Positions 1 to 9,302 of a stretch of DNA of 64,000 nt are shown one piece after another. Under the pieces are notes generated by a model. The model did not search any database. It worked only from the letters and a program-made list of their open reading frames with translations, and was not told where the DNA came from. This DNA comes from JAHEGP01 sp963792875. GTDB lineage: Bacteria; Pseudomonadota; Gammaproteobacteria; Pseudomonadales; JAHEGP01. The stretch spans positions 1-64,000 of the forward strand of contig CAWBXV010000005.1 in assembly GCA_963792875.1 (NCBI GenBank). Reading direction: 5' to 3'. The position numbers and the translations under genes are program-made. The number at the start of each line of letters is the position of its first letter. Position 1 is the first letter of the stretch.

Positions 1-275
1 AGAGTGACCCCCTGCCCTAATTCAGCAAAGGCTTGTGTTTCTTCCGGAGTCATTTTAGACATAGCAGTTATATCTGCACCTGCGATAAACGACTTTTCTC
101 CAGCGCCTGTGAGGATAGCGCCTTTATATTTTGCAACATCGATACTGTTTATCACATCCAACATCTCTTCTAAAACTTTTTTGTTCAATGCATTCAGCTC
201 GTCGGGCCTGTTTACTTCTAAATAAAAAATATTATCTTTTTCAAATACATTGACTGTTTCATAAGTAGTAGTCAT
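1..275 (-). CDS. Enoyl-CoA hydratase/isomerase (crotonase) family, N-terminal part, cut by window edge
   Basis: The minus strand reads about 91 codons from an ATG at 273-275, preceded by an AAGAAGG ribosome site. The translation has crotonase landmarks: an N-terminal strand ending NRPDELNALN, then GAILTGAGEKSFIAGADI, the oxyanion-hole segment that binds the CoA thioester. The family hydrates or isomerises enoyl-CoA in fatty-acid or amino-acid breakdown. The rest lies beyond base 1. Codon use is AT-rich (about 40% GC), unlike most of the window. The next two genes on the same strand also handle CoA esters, so a shared acyl-CoA pathway is likely (inference). No frameshift is visible in this part. 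Confidence 0.8.
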   Translation of the reverse strand, partial: MTTTYETVNVFEKDNIFYLEVNRPDELNALNKKVLEEMLDVINSIDVAKYKGAILTGAGEKSFIAGADITAMSKMTPEETQAFAELGQGVT

Positions 276-450
276 ATCTTCATCGCCTTCTTTTTAGTGT
301 TTGCGCTTTTGCTAGCTTAATTTCGGCGTTCTCAGATTTCCTCCAGCCGCGTCCGGCAGGAGGTATCAATTGCCTTCATCCTCGCTGAACGATCACTCGT
401 AACCCGAGTACACCGTCGCTTAAGTCAAACAAGACGCTCATCCCGCGCCC

Positions 451-1613
451 TTACTTATCGTCACCCGCAGCCAAACCAAGCTCGCTAAGGATCTCTTCGG
501 TGTGCTCACCGAGCTGTGGCGCCATTATTCTCGTAGTAACAGGAGCGTCACTGATATGAACAGGGCAACCAGCAGTCGTAATTTTTTACCAAGAATTGGA
601 TGATCAATATCCATTACCATATTGTTAATCTTCGTTTGTTCGATCTTCCATTACGTCACTTAATTTGCGAACCTTGGAACAAAGTACATCCTGCCCTTCA
701 AATTTTGCCAAAGCTTCATCCATGGTGTATTTGGCAATTTCATTGCGGAGTGTATCCTGTATAATCTTTTTGTTTTTGATCTGAGAAGCCATATCTGGGT
801 AGGGTATGGTAAGATCATCTATTTCCATTGCAGCGCTCATATTCTGTAGCGGGTTGGGCATAAACGCACCAATCACTACAATTGGTCCATCCTTGGCCTC
901 GGCGTGAATTGCGAGTGGCATTGCCGCCCAGTTCAGCACTTGTTTGTATTTGCTCCAGTAGGCCACTTCCTGCAATTGCGTATGAAACATCGAATCATAA
1001 AGACACACATCTACTTTCTCCGGCCAGATTTTTGACGCCCAACCAACGCGGCCAAAATGCCCTGACAGAGATGCGTTCCCCCGCCGGTATAATCGCAGAT
1101 CGCTGTTGGAACTATCGATTGTGGAATTGACGGGTCCGCGGTCTCATACATAAAGCCCGTTACAGCTTGGGCCACCATGTCCTGCCCAGGTTTTTTGGCA
1201 TTTGGTCCGACAGGGCCGTAACCAGTTGCTGACGCAAAAATAATGCGTGGATTAATCTCTTTAACTTTCTCATAGCTGAAGCCGAGCTTATCCATCACAC
1301 CAGGGCAAAATTGTTAACGACTACATCTGACTTTTTAACAAGCTCATAAATAACCTGCTTTCCGGCTTCGGTTCTCATCAAGTTCCATCGAACGTTTGTT
1401 ACGATTCATGGCTACATATGTTGGATTGTTCGTTGCCTCTAGAGAGGTCCCACCAACAGTATGCCGACTCAGGTCGCCCACGCCAGGGCGCTCAATTTTG
1501 ATTACATCGGCACCAAAATCAGCAAGCTGTAGCGTAGCAATGGGACCCTGCTCGGCCTGTGTGAAATCAATAACTCTAGATTCCGTCTAATGGAAGGTTT
1601 GAAGTATCTGTCA
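451..1613 (-). pseudogene. Family III CoA-transferase (CaiB/BaiF type), broken by several frameshifts
   Basis: Pieces in all three minus-strand frames join into one family III CoA-transferase of normal length (about 385 residues). The start is the ATG at 1611-1613. Recognisable blocks are VIDFTQAEQGPIATLQLADFGADVIKIE and MNRNKRSMEL (1400-1580), then NNF.PGVMDKLGFSYEKVKEINPRIIFASATGYGPVGP (1200-1330), and a C-terminal PQLGEHTEEILSELG ending at TAA 451-453. Frames switch near 1575, 1390, 1310, 1010, 625 and 575. The family moves CoA between carboxylic acids. It sits between a crotonase and a MaoC hydratase on the same strand. The breaks may be decay or sequencing indels; neighbours have the same problem. 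Confidence 0.8.
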
Positions 1614-1707
1614 TGATCATCTCCTTAGATGATAGTTAGATGATGGTTAGATGACAGCTAGCTTGCACCCTGTAATATCGGGTGAGCGAACAGATTCGGC
1701 GGTAATC

Positions 1708-2168
1708 TTAGGCTCCCGTTTCGTAGTAAAGTATCCATTCGCAGTACAGTGCTGGCTTTTCCTCACCTTCAATTTCAACGGTCAAAGCAGTGATGAACTT
1801 GCAGTTGTGCTCATCCCTCCCACTGAACATCCTTAACCTCGCCGTGTATGCGTACCCGCTTACCAGTGTGTACCGGGGCCAGGAAACGAACCTTATCATA
1901 ACCATAGTTGAACCCATGTGGCATATTCTCAGGCACTGGAAAGTTAGCCATTATGTAAGGTGTGGACCCCCAGCGTCAGTAAGCCGTGAGCAATGGTTCC
2001 ACCCATATCCGTTTTTTCTTCGGGATCAACATGCATAAAGTAGTCATCCCCTGTGCAGTGGGCAAATTCGTAGATTCGATCCTGCGTCACTTCATACCAA
2101 TCGGATGATTCAACCTTGGTCCCGATGAAATTAACGAGCTCTTCTTTCGGTACGATTTTATTTGCCAT
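1708..2168 (-). pseudogene. MaoC-like hydratase, frameshifted
   Basis: The frame from ATG 2166-2168 gives about 74 residues containing FAHCTGDDYFMHVDPE and GGTIAHGLLTL, the hot-dog-fold hydratase-2 motif (Asp and His of the D-x4-H type active site). A second frame (1708-1917) supplies the C-terminal half, rich in beta strands and ending at TAA 1708-1710. Together they give about 153 residues, the usual single-domain MaoC length. At least one frameshift near 1930 and probably another near 1820 separate the parts. The family hydrates trans-2-enoyl-CoA. It is the first gene of the leftward CoA cluster, with AT-richer codon use than the rest of the window. Confidence 0.75.
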
Positions 2169-2212
2169 GTGGTTCTCAATTTTTTGAGTAACTCACCCTA
2201 CCATATCCTAAG

Positions 2213-3180
2213 GTGGATCATATCTCGCCGCAAGACCTTGTCAGGTCGCTTCGACTGATGAGGTTCCGACCTCAGCCGCAGACCTCGAAGCGCTGGAGCA
2301 ACAATTACAGGGTCAGACGCGCGAGTTGTCAGATTTGTCGGTGGCACATCAAGTGCAGCAGGCACTCAACAGCGCAGAACTCGGGCACGGCGCGCAGGAG
2401 TTGATAAGACGCCAACCGGGGAAATTGCGGGACTGCGGCCGGCGATTCGTTCGGATCCGCTTCGCCCGGCGGGACTGCCGTGCACTTGAGTGCGGCCTAT
2501 TACACCAGGAAGTGCGACCAGAAGAGGGCCTCCGGCAAACGAAAGAAGTGAATGTACCCGGCCTGTACCTCCTGGGCATTCACGAGCGGACCTCACCGGG
2601 ATTGGCTGCCGACCAGGTTCTGTTTCGCTGACGGCGCCCGTTGGATCGGGGATCGAGTCAAGCCTCTGCTGGCCGCTTTGGGGCTGAAGGCCAGCCAGCA
2701 TTTGGAGTTGATCGATTTCTATCATGCGGTTGACATTGTATGACATCGCCAGGTTGAAGCCGCGCTGGTCGACGCTGGAGCGAGACAACTGGGTCAGGAA
2801 GCAGCGACGACGCCTGCGCAGGGGCCACATTGAGGCGGTGGTCGAAGAGCTCCGGTTGGAGTGCAAGGGTACGAAGAGCGCCTTGCTACGTCGACGTTGA
2901 CTACTTCATCAGAAACCAGATGCGCATGCACTATGGCAAGGTGTCTGATGCGCAGATGCCCATTGACAGTGGCGCCATGGAGAGTTCGATCCGCCGCGTC
3001 GTGAATATGCGCTTGAAGGGTGCCGGCATATTAGGAATGAGGACACTGCCAACGAAATGCTCATGCTGCGCTGTTCTCAAGCGCCGGGAGGTGGGACGAC
3101 CTAAACTGGCGTTTCAGGTCGCTGCGTGAGGCGGCGAAACATGCCTCAAATGGGAATGCGCCCGTTCAACCTGGGACGTT
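2213..3180 (+). mobile_element. Degenerate ISKra4-family transposase relic
   Basis: Two blocks on the plus strand match what I recognise of ISKra4-type transposases. DGARWI..RVK.LLAALGL....ELIDFYHAV lies at about 2630-2740. YFIRNQMRMHYGKV....PIDSGAMESSIRRVVNMRLKGAGI lies at about 2900-3040. They are in different frames, with stops between, and the expected WNEDTANEMLMLR segment continues in yet another frame at 3030-3090. No intact reading frame spans the element and I could not find terminal inverted repeats. Bases 2213-2600 are open in places but not clearly transposase. This is a dead or badly sequenced copy. Confidence 0.6.
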
Positions 3181-3210
3181 ACCGTCAGTCCAACTTCCAC
3201 GCGCATCGAT

Positions 3211-3800
3211 CTACTTGCAGACGTGGCGATCATCATTCCACAACCGGATGGCCGGTTGCGACTTGTTGTGTTCGTAACTCAATGCGCTCAAGCTTGCCGT
3301 GCTGAGCAGAAAAAACACTTGCCCATCGACGGATGCAAACCGAGCCAGCGAGCAGCCAGCACCCGCAGAAAATGCCCACTGGAAAACAGCAACACATGGC
3401 CATCGACTTTCCGCACCCGAGCGACCGCCGAGTACCACCCGCACGCCAACGTCCTCGACCGATTCGCCCCCAGGGCAACCGTCGCGAAACAAATACCAAT
3501 CGGGGCGTTCCTCGTGGATGTCGACCGTGCGACGGCCTTCGTACTCGCCATAATCCCATTCGACCAGGTCGCGATCCGTCTCGGCGACAGTCCCGAAGCC
3601 GGCCAATTCGCAGGTCCGAGATGCCCGCTGTAAGAGGACTGGTAAACACCTTAGCGATACGAATCCCCGCAGACGCTCCGTCCAGCGCACGCGCCATCCG
3701 CTCGCCGCGCTCGGTCAACGGCAGGTCGGTGGACCTTTGTGTGTCGGCTGGTAATACACCATTCGGTTTCACCGTGCCGAGCCAGGTAAGTGATGGGCAG
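3211..3800 (-). pseudogene. Histidine phosphatase (phosphoglycerate-mutase-like) family, frameshifted
   Basis: Joined minus-strand frames give a protein of about 190 residues with the family signature LARHGETEW (about 3740-3775), the catalytic RHG motif. Further blocks are LPLTERGERMARAL, LVEWDYGEYEGR, the second-histidine segment SSGHFLRVLAARWLGL (about 3330-3380), and a C-terminus ending at TAG 3211-3213. Frames change near 3725, 3640 and 3410, and no clean start codon is visible just upstream. The family removes phosphate from sugars, nucleotides or proteins; the substrate cannot be told. It lies alone between IS relics, so it is probably a passenger gene. Confidence 0.65.
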
Positions 3801-4171
3801 CGTTTCACTCAGTTCACAGTGTGGATTAAGGATTGAAAGTTTGAGTGTAGGATTATGTGTTAAGGTTATGCGATCGCGGACGCGTGCCCCTGCTCGGCGG
3901 GCCCCGGCGATCTGGATCACCACACGCTCACATGTCGATGGACACCAGATGAATTGCCAAAGTATGATAGGGAGCTTAAGGTCGAGAGGTAAAGGTACGC
4001 CCGAAGCAAAAGATGCGATTTGCCCCGTAATTACCCCGTTTTGAGTTAGGCCCTCGTGCGGTCCCATTCACCGCATGGAAGGTGCATCGGCCGACGTCGT
4101 CGACTATGGAAGCCTGGAGACCAGCAAAATCATTCCGAGTCGCTGCAGCATGGCTGTCAACTCCCTATTCC

Positions 4172-4871
4172 CTATTCCCTGTGACGCGATGGTAGTGGCC
4201 GCAAGATTCCACCGTCATGCTCATCGTCGCTGCCGACGAAGACTCGCCGGTTGCCAGATGCCGATTGACGGATCGCAATGCTCTCGACTTTCAATCCGGC
4301 CAGCGTCGCCATCCGTTCTGGATTGCGAAGCTTTATCTCCATGTGCCGTTTTGATCGGACTCGATGCGGCCGATGCACCATATCACGCTGCGATACGGAC
4401 CGTCGTCGCTGCCGGTGCCATCGGCAGCGACAATGTAAATCTCGCCATCGTCGTCCACATCCATACCCGCGATGGGCCGGGCCCCTTTGCCAGTCGGATC
4501 GGGGCACGTGAATTTCACTTGGGAAAACGGGCCGAACTTCCATGGATCGAGAGAGCGAGCACCAACGCAGTTCTGTGGAAGGTTGGCTGTCAGCCCTTTC
4601 GGCGTAGAGAAAGATGAGTTGCTCGCCAATCCGGCACACTTCGGTGCCTTCCACGTACTTGATCTTCACGGGCCATCGCGTGAACAACTTGATATTGCAG
4701 TTTGCCATCATGAAAAACCGCGTGAAAGATGTGCCGGGTATAGGACGGATTAAATACATCTTCGCCACGACAATGGTTCGGACAGTTTTTCATGCCGCTA
4801 TCGCCGTAATCACTGAACTCGTTATAAATCTGTGCGACTTTTTCGCACGATCGTACAACCCAAGCGCTCAA
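4172..4871 (-). pseudogene. Broken gene for a possible beta-propeller (DUF3616-like) protein
   Basis: Minus-strand frames can be joined into one protein with the run IAGMDVDDDGEIYIVAADGTGS (about 4420-4480), then GLKVESIAI (about 4270-4300) and FVGSDDEHDGGIL near the C-terminus at about 4200-4230. Acidic DDDG turns followed by short strands suggest a propeller fold. The GLKVE and DDE-x-GG segments remind me of DUF3616 proteins, but this is a weak match and the function is unknown. At least three frame changes occur (about 4340, 4600 and 4720). It is flanked by IS sequences on one side and a broken phosphatase on the other. Confidence 0.35.
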
Positions 4872-4883
4872 AAAGTCTATCCA

Positions 4884-5591
4884 TCAGATTTTCATTGCAT
4901 TTTTTACGGCGCAGGACGCGATCGAGATCACCGTCGGTCGATTCGTGCCCTTGTTGCGCCGATCCTCCAGCTTGATCAGATTGAGCGCTGTCAGCGAGGC
5001 ATTGATATGCGTATGGATCGCCTCCTTGCAACGCGCCTGGCAATCCATCAGACCGGCGAATTGTTTCATCACGGAACAGGAATTCAATCTGAAAGCGCGC
5101 CTTGTACGAGGCGATGATCTGCTGCGCATCCAGCGTCAGATCGGTGGAAAACAACAGCGCGTGACCCACGTTGCCGGCCGCCCCCCGGCGCAGTAACACC
5201 ACCTTGACCTGCCGTTTGAAGGCCCTGAGCCAGACCACCTGACTATAGACCTGCACCCCGTCGTCCAGCGTTCCGTGAGCGTCAAAGCGTTCCAGGTCGG
5301 CCTGCAGATCGACGTTGCCAGCGTATTTACCCGGTCGGACTGGCTGTGGTAATACCAGCCCCAGCCCTTCGGTGTGTTTCCACTCTTGCGCAGGAAACTC
5401 AGCAGATCGATGGCGGCGATGTACGCGGTATCGGACGGCAATTCACCATTGAAGGCGACAAAGTCGAACGAGCGCCGATACCCGCCTGACAAACTCTTCT
5501 CGTGAAGCGCACAGTAGCGACTCAGATTGCGAAGATTCGCCTTGCCCTGAAACACCATCAGCACCGCCAGTAAGGACACCATGAATTTCGC
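4884..5591 (-). mobile_element. IS4-type transposase, truncated at its start by the ISAs1 element and frameshifted
   Basis: The minus strand encodes WAKFMVSLLAVLMVFQGKANLRNLSRYCALHE at its right end (5500-5591) and, in another frame, LTLDAQQIIASYKARFQIEFLFRD at about 5040-5150. The second block is the YREK-like E-containing region of DDE transposases of the IS4 superfamily. A further frame gives the C-terminus ending near 4884. The reading frame enters abruptly at the left inverted repeat of the ISAs1 element (5592), so its N-terminus is missing on this side. I see no remainder of it beyond 6840. Frame changes near 5400, 5290 and 5080 make it non-functional as sequenced. Confidence 0.7.
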
Positions 5592-6840
5592 CCAGGGCTG
5601 TCCTATTAAAATTTCTATGGGCTATTGGCTTAGTCAACGAAGCTAATGTAGTGTCTGCCGTTTGGTTTATATGTGCCAGGCAGATGGATAAAAAGCAGTC
5701 GATTGATTTTCAAGAATACTTCGCCACTCTGAAAGACCCTCGCATCAAGCGGAAGAAGCTGCACGCGCTGTCGGATATCCTGTTCCTCACATTGTGCGGG
5801 GTCATTTGTGGTGCTGAAAGCTGGCGGGATATTGAAGACTACGCGCATCAGCAAGAGGCGTTTCTCAGGCGATATATCGCGCTCGAAAATGGCATTCCAT
5901 CCAAGAGCACCGTGGCTCGGGTGTTCTCTCTGCTCGATCCGGAGGGATTCAAGCAGTGTTTCATCGCCTGGGTGCAAGCCCTGCACGATGTGCTGGACGA
6001 GGTAGTGGCAATTGACGGTAAGACGCTTCGCCACAGCTTCGACAAGGCCAGGAAGAATCCTGCCATCCACATGGTGAGTGCCTTTGCCACGCAGGCGCGA
6101 CTGGTGCTGGGGCAGATCAAGACCGAGGAAAAATCGAATGAGATCACCGCCATACCTGCCCTGCTCGACTTGCTGTCACTGAAGGGAGCCATTGTGACCA
6201 TCGACGCTATGGGCTGCCAAACCGCGATTGCAGAGAAAATTGTGGCCAAAGAGGCTGACTATGTGCTGGCCCTGAAGGGTAATCAGAGCACCTTATTTGA
6301 TGATGTGAAGACCTTTCTCGAAGCGGAGTCCGAGAAGCCGCTGGCTCAGTCCGCATGCGACTTCAGTGAGGAAATTGATAGTGGTCACGGGCGTATCGAG
6401 ATACGCCGTGCCTGGGTGAGCGATCAGATCGACTGGCTGGAGAGCCGGAGTGCCTGGGCAGGATTGCACAGTATTTGCCTGCTCGAATCCGAACGCATGC
6501 TGGGTGGAAAAAGCACCCTGGAGCGGCGTTTTTATATCTCGACGCTACCTGCGCAGGCACCGTTGATGCTGAACGTCACCCGGTCGCATTGGGCCATTGA
6601 AAATACCTTGCACTGGACGCTCGATATGACCTTCCGAGAGGACCAATCGAGAGTGCGAGGGCGGCGGGCCGCTGAGAACATGGCCGTGATGCGGCACATT
6701 GCGCTGAATCTCCTCCAAAGCGCCAAAAAGCACTTCAAAAAGGACATGAGCATCAGCCGGTTGCGCAAACGCGCTGGCTGGAGTGGGGATACACTACACA
6801 CAATCCTCACGCAACCCCCAATTTAGTAGGACAGCCCTGG
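5592..6840 (+). mobile_element. Intact ISAs1-family insertion sequence
   Basis: The 1249-bp element is bounded by 19-bp terminal inverted repeats. The left end, 5592-5610, reads CCAGGGCTGTCCTATTAAA. The right end, 6822-6840, is its complement with one mismatch. It contains one complete transposase gene whose stop codon TAG lies inside the right repeat. The flanks (TGAATTTCGC on the left, CAATCCCCCC on the right) do not match, so no target duplication is visible. The left end cuts an IS4-type transposase gene. Confidence 0.85.
5684..6826 (+). CDS. ISAs1-family transposase
   Basis: This 380-residue DDE transposase is full length for the ISAs1 (H-repeat-like) family. I chose the ATG at 5684 (MDKKQS); the open frame extends slightly upstream. 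Visible landmarks are KDPRIKRKKLH near the N-terminus, LCGVICGAESW, then VVAIDGKTLRHSF (first catalytic Asp), IVTIDAMGCQ (second Asp), YVLALKGNQ, DSGHGRIEIRR (catalytic Glu region) and the C-terminal RSHWAIENTLHWTLDMTFREDQSR. It should excise and insert its own element in the cytoplasm. Codon use (about 53% GC) differs from the host genes to the right, as expected for a recent arrival. Confidence 0.93.
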   Translation: MDKKQSIDFQEYFATLKDPRIKRKKLHALSDILFLTLCGVICGAESWRDIEDYAHQQEAFLRRYIALENGIPSKSTVARVFSLLDPEGFKQCFIAWVQALHDVLDEVVAIDGKTLRHSFDKARKNPAIHMVSAFATQARLVLGQIKTEEKSNEITAIPALLDLLSLKGAIVTIDAMGCQTAIAEKIVAKEADYVLALKGNQSTLFDDVKTFLEAESEKPLAQSACDFSEEIDSGHGRIEIRRAWVSDQIDWLESRSAWAGLHSICLLESERMLGGKSTLERRFYISTLPAQAPLMLNVTRSHWAIENTLHWTLDMTFREDQSRVRGRRAAENMAVMRHIALNLLQSAKKHFKKDMSISRLRKRAGWSGDTLHTILTQPPI

Positions 6841-7200
6841 CAATCCCCCCCCCTTACTCGCATTGTTTGTCAACGTGTGAGAGTGAGCAAGATTATCGAT
6901 GGCGTGATTTTCAAGTTGTTTAAGGGCAACCACGCGGTTAATGCTATGGTGAAGTGGGTGCCATAGTTCAACCGGCTTTCTGAGGGGGGTAAGCAGCGTT
7001 TTGAGCCTATAGATTGGCTATATTTTGATCAATTGCTGCTCAATTTCCGCCGTAGCGAAACGGCCGCTTTTCCTCACCATAAAAATGAGGCAAGGCCCCG
7101 ACGGGCCTGCGAGGACGGTGACTACGAATATCGACGCGATCCGCGCAAAAATCATCCAATTGTTCGGCCAAACTGCTCGTCAAATGTGCGGATAAAATGA
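6841..7200. other. Unassigned stretch between ISAs1 and the glycosyltransferase tail
   Basis: No convincing gene was found here. A short open frame near 6880-6966 (VSKIIDGVIFKLFKGNH) and another of about 60 codons near 7018-7200 are present, but neither matches a family I know. The stretch probably holds debris from the deletion or insertion that truncated the exopolysaccharide locus. Confidence 0.3.
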
Positions 7201-7455
7201 AAAAGCGGCTGCCTGCCCCCATCAGAATGCAGGATCGAAGAGGCCGGCTGCGGCATCTGCATACAGCCCGAAGACGCCGGCGAGCTTGCGCAAGCCATCT
7301 GCAGGCTCGCGGATGATCCCGGGTTGCAGCATGCGTTGGGGGATAGTGGCGAAGCCTACGTGAAGCGGCATTTCGATCGTGCGCAGTTGGCGCAGCAGTA
7401 CGAACAACTGCTACAGCAGGCGGCGGCTAAACCCAATGTCGCATTGACAAGGTGA
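7201..7455 (+). pseudogene. C-terminal remnant of a family 4 glycosyltransferase
   Basis: The plus frame from 7201 to TGA 7453-7455 ends with EEAGCGICIQPEDAGELAQAIC, then DSGEAYVKRHFDR and QYEQLLQQ. This is the typical tail of GT4/WcaI-type glycosyltransferases: the acceptor-loop glycine and E..D residues of the nucleotide-sugar site, followed by the C-terminal helix. About 70 of the usual 400 residues remain, and a stop at 7198 precedes it in frame. It lies just before the exosortase gene on the same strand, as glycosyltransferases of exopolysaccharide loci do. The loss of its first 330 residues beside IS DNA implies that the left part of the locus was deleted. Confidence 0.65.
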
Positions 7456-7463
7456 ATAGTACC

Positions 7464-7491
7464 TTTTGGCAGCCAGCGGTTGCGCTATAAT
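7464..7491 (+). promoter_or_regulatory. Candidate sigma-70 promoter before the exosortase gene
   Basis: A perfect TATAAT lies at 7486-7491, with TTTTGG at 7464-7469 and a 16-base spacer. It is about 110 bases before the proposed TTG start at 7600. A TTGACA at 7444 is too distant to pair with it. Confidence 0.45.
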
Positions 7492-7599
7492 CCCCTGGCA
7501 TCAAGGTTACCTCGGCAGGTTTTACGCGCTGAGAAAGCGCACCGCGGTACCTGGTATGGTGCCGCTTCGACGTCTGCCGGGCTTTTAGGGAGAACAGTT

Positions 7600-9220
7600 T
7601 TGATCAGCAACGATACCGCTTCGGTGGGAACCGGCAAGAGTTTGCCGGCGGGCCTGTTTGATCTGCTATTGGTGGCGCTGTGCGCGGTGGCCTTAGCCCT
7701 GATATTTCAGGACGGCCTCAGCCTGATGGTCAAGTGGTGGGAGCGCGAGGAGTACAGCCACGGCTATATGATTCCGCTGGTGGCGGCGTTTCTCTCTGGC
7801 AGAAGCTGCCGCGCTGGGGCGGACGCCGCTGGCGCCCTCCTGGTGGGCGGTGCCGGCCATGCTGCTGGCCGTTCTTCGTCTGGTCGCATGGGCGAGATGA
7901 GCTCGCTGTATACTATCGTGCAGTATGCCTTTCTGCTGGCGCTGTACGCGCTGGCGCTCGGCCTGCTGGGCTGGCGCGGCGCGCTGGCTGGTCGCGGCGG
8001 CGCTGGCCTACCTGATCTTCATGATCCCGCTGCCGAATTTTCTGTATTTCAACCTTTCGCAGAAGCTGCAGCTGATCTCCTCCGAGCTCGGCGTGGCGGT
8101 CGTGCGGCTGTTCGGCATCAGCGTGTACCTCGAAGGCAACGTCATCGACCTGGGCACCTACAAGCTGCAGGTGGTCGAGGCCTGCAGCGGCCTGCGCTAC
8201 CTGTTCCCGCTGATGAGCTTCGGCTTTCTGATCGCGGCCATCTATCGGGGGCCGTGGTGGCACCGCGCCGTCATCTTCCTCAGTCACCATCCCCATCACG
8301 GTGCTGATGAACAGCTTCCGCATCGGCGTCATCGGCGTGATGGTGAACTACTGGGGTCAGGCAGATGGCCGAGGGCTTTCTGCACGACTTCGAGGGCTGG
8401 GTCGTGTTCATGGCCTGCCTGGCGGTGCTGTTTGCTGGAGGTCTGGCTGCTCAACCTGCTGTCGGCTCGACAGGCGTTCGCTGTGGGACCGCATCGATCT
8501 GTCCAGCCCGACGCTGGCGGCAGGTCGAAGCGGCCTGGGCCGAGCGGCCCGACGCGCGGCCGGCATCAACAGGCCCTTCTGGCTGCTATGGTGGTGCTGC
8601 TGCTGGCCGTGCCCTTCAGCTACCTGGTGTCGGGCCGGGCCGAGGACGCCGCCGGCGCGCGAGACCTTCACCGCGTTCCCGCTGATCCACCAGGGCTGGA
8701 TGGGGCGCGAGACGCGCGCTGGAGGCGCCGGTGCTGGAGACGCTCAAGCTCACCGACTACATCACGGCCGAGTATCGCCGCGCGGCGGCGGCATGCCGGT
8801 GAGTTTCTACGTGGCGTACTATGCGAGTCGCAGCGCAAGGGGGCGTCCATCCACTCGCCCACTCCTGCCTGCCGGGCGGCGGCTGGGTGATCAAGGATTT
8901 CAGCCGAGCAGCAGTGGGCGCCGGCCGAATGTCAGCGATGCCCGAGCGCTCAAGGTATAATCGCGCGGTGATCCAGCAGGGCGAGAGCCGGCAGCTGGTC
9001 TACTACTGGTTCGAGCAGCGCGGCCGCAACATCACCAACGAGTACGCGGCCAAGTGGTATATCTTCTGGGATGCGCTCACCACGCAACCGCACCGACGGC
9101 GCGCTGGTGCGGCTGATCACCCTGGTGCCGTCCGGTACGGACATCGCCGAGGCCGACCAGCGCCTGCAGGCCTTCGCGGCGGATTTCGGGCCGCTGCTGG
9201 GCCGGTATATCCCCCAGTGA
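7600..9220 (+). pseudogene. Exosortase with fused C-terminal EpsI domain, broken by many single-base indels
   Basis: The start TTG at 7600 has AGGGAG seven bases upstream. The reconstructed protein (about 540 residues) starts with transmembrane helices and EEYSHGYMIPL. It then has the exosortase catalytic motifs: EACSGLRY (Cys codon at 8182), NSFRIG (8310-8325) and FLHDFEGW (8370-8400). These are the Cys, Arg and His of the transpeptidase-like active site. After 8560 an EpsI domain follows, with FPLIHQGWMG, SFYVAYYASQ, HSCLPGGGW and YYWFEQRGR, ending at TGA 9218-9220. Exosortases sort PEP-CTERM-type proteins; fusion to EpsI is known for the XrtD type. Frame changes occur near 7795, 7840, 7985, 8280, 8357, 8430, 8650, 8715 and 8800-9090, mostly looking like one extra base. 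Confidence 0.8.
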
Positions 9221-9302
9221 AGGGAGCCGGCCCGGGCCGGCTGTTCTTTCTGGTGGATTCGCCTACAATGTGGGCCTCATCGCCACCCAGCAGAGTGTGT
9301 TC

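Noticed and set aside
7444..7491. TTGACA at 7444 as -35 of the exosortase promoter
   Set aside because: It is 36 bases from the TATAAT, too far for sigma-70.
7480..8307. Treating the 275-codon frame as an intact protein
   Set aside because: Its sequence leaves the exosortase frame at about 7795 and re-enters others later; the homologous blocks are spread over three frames.
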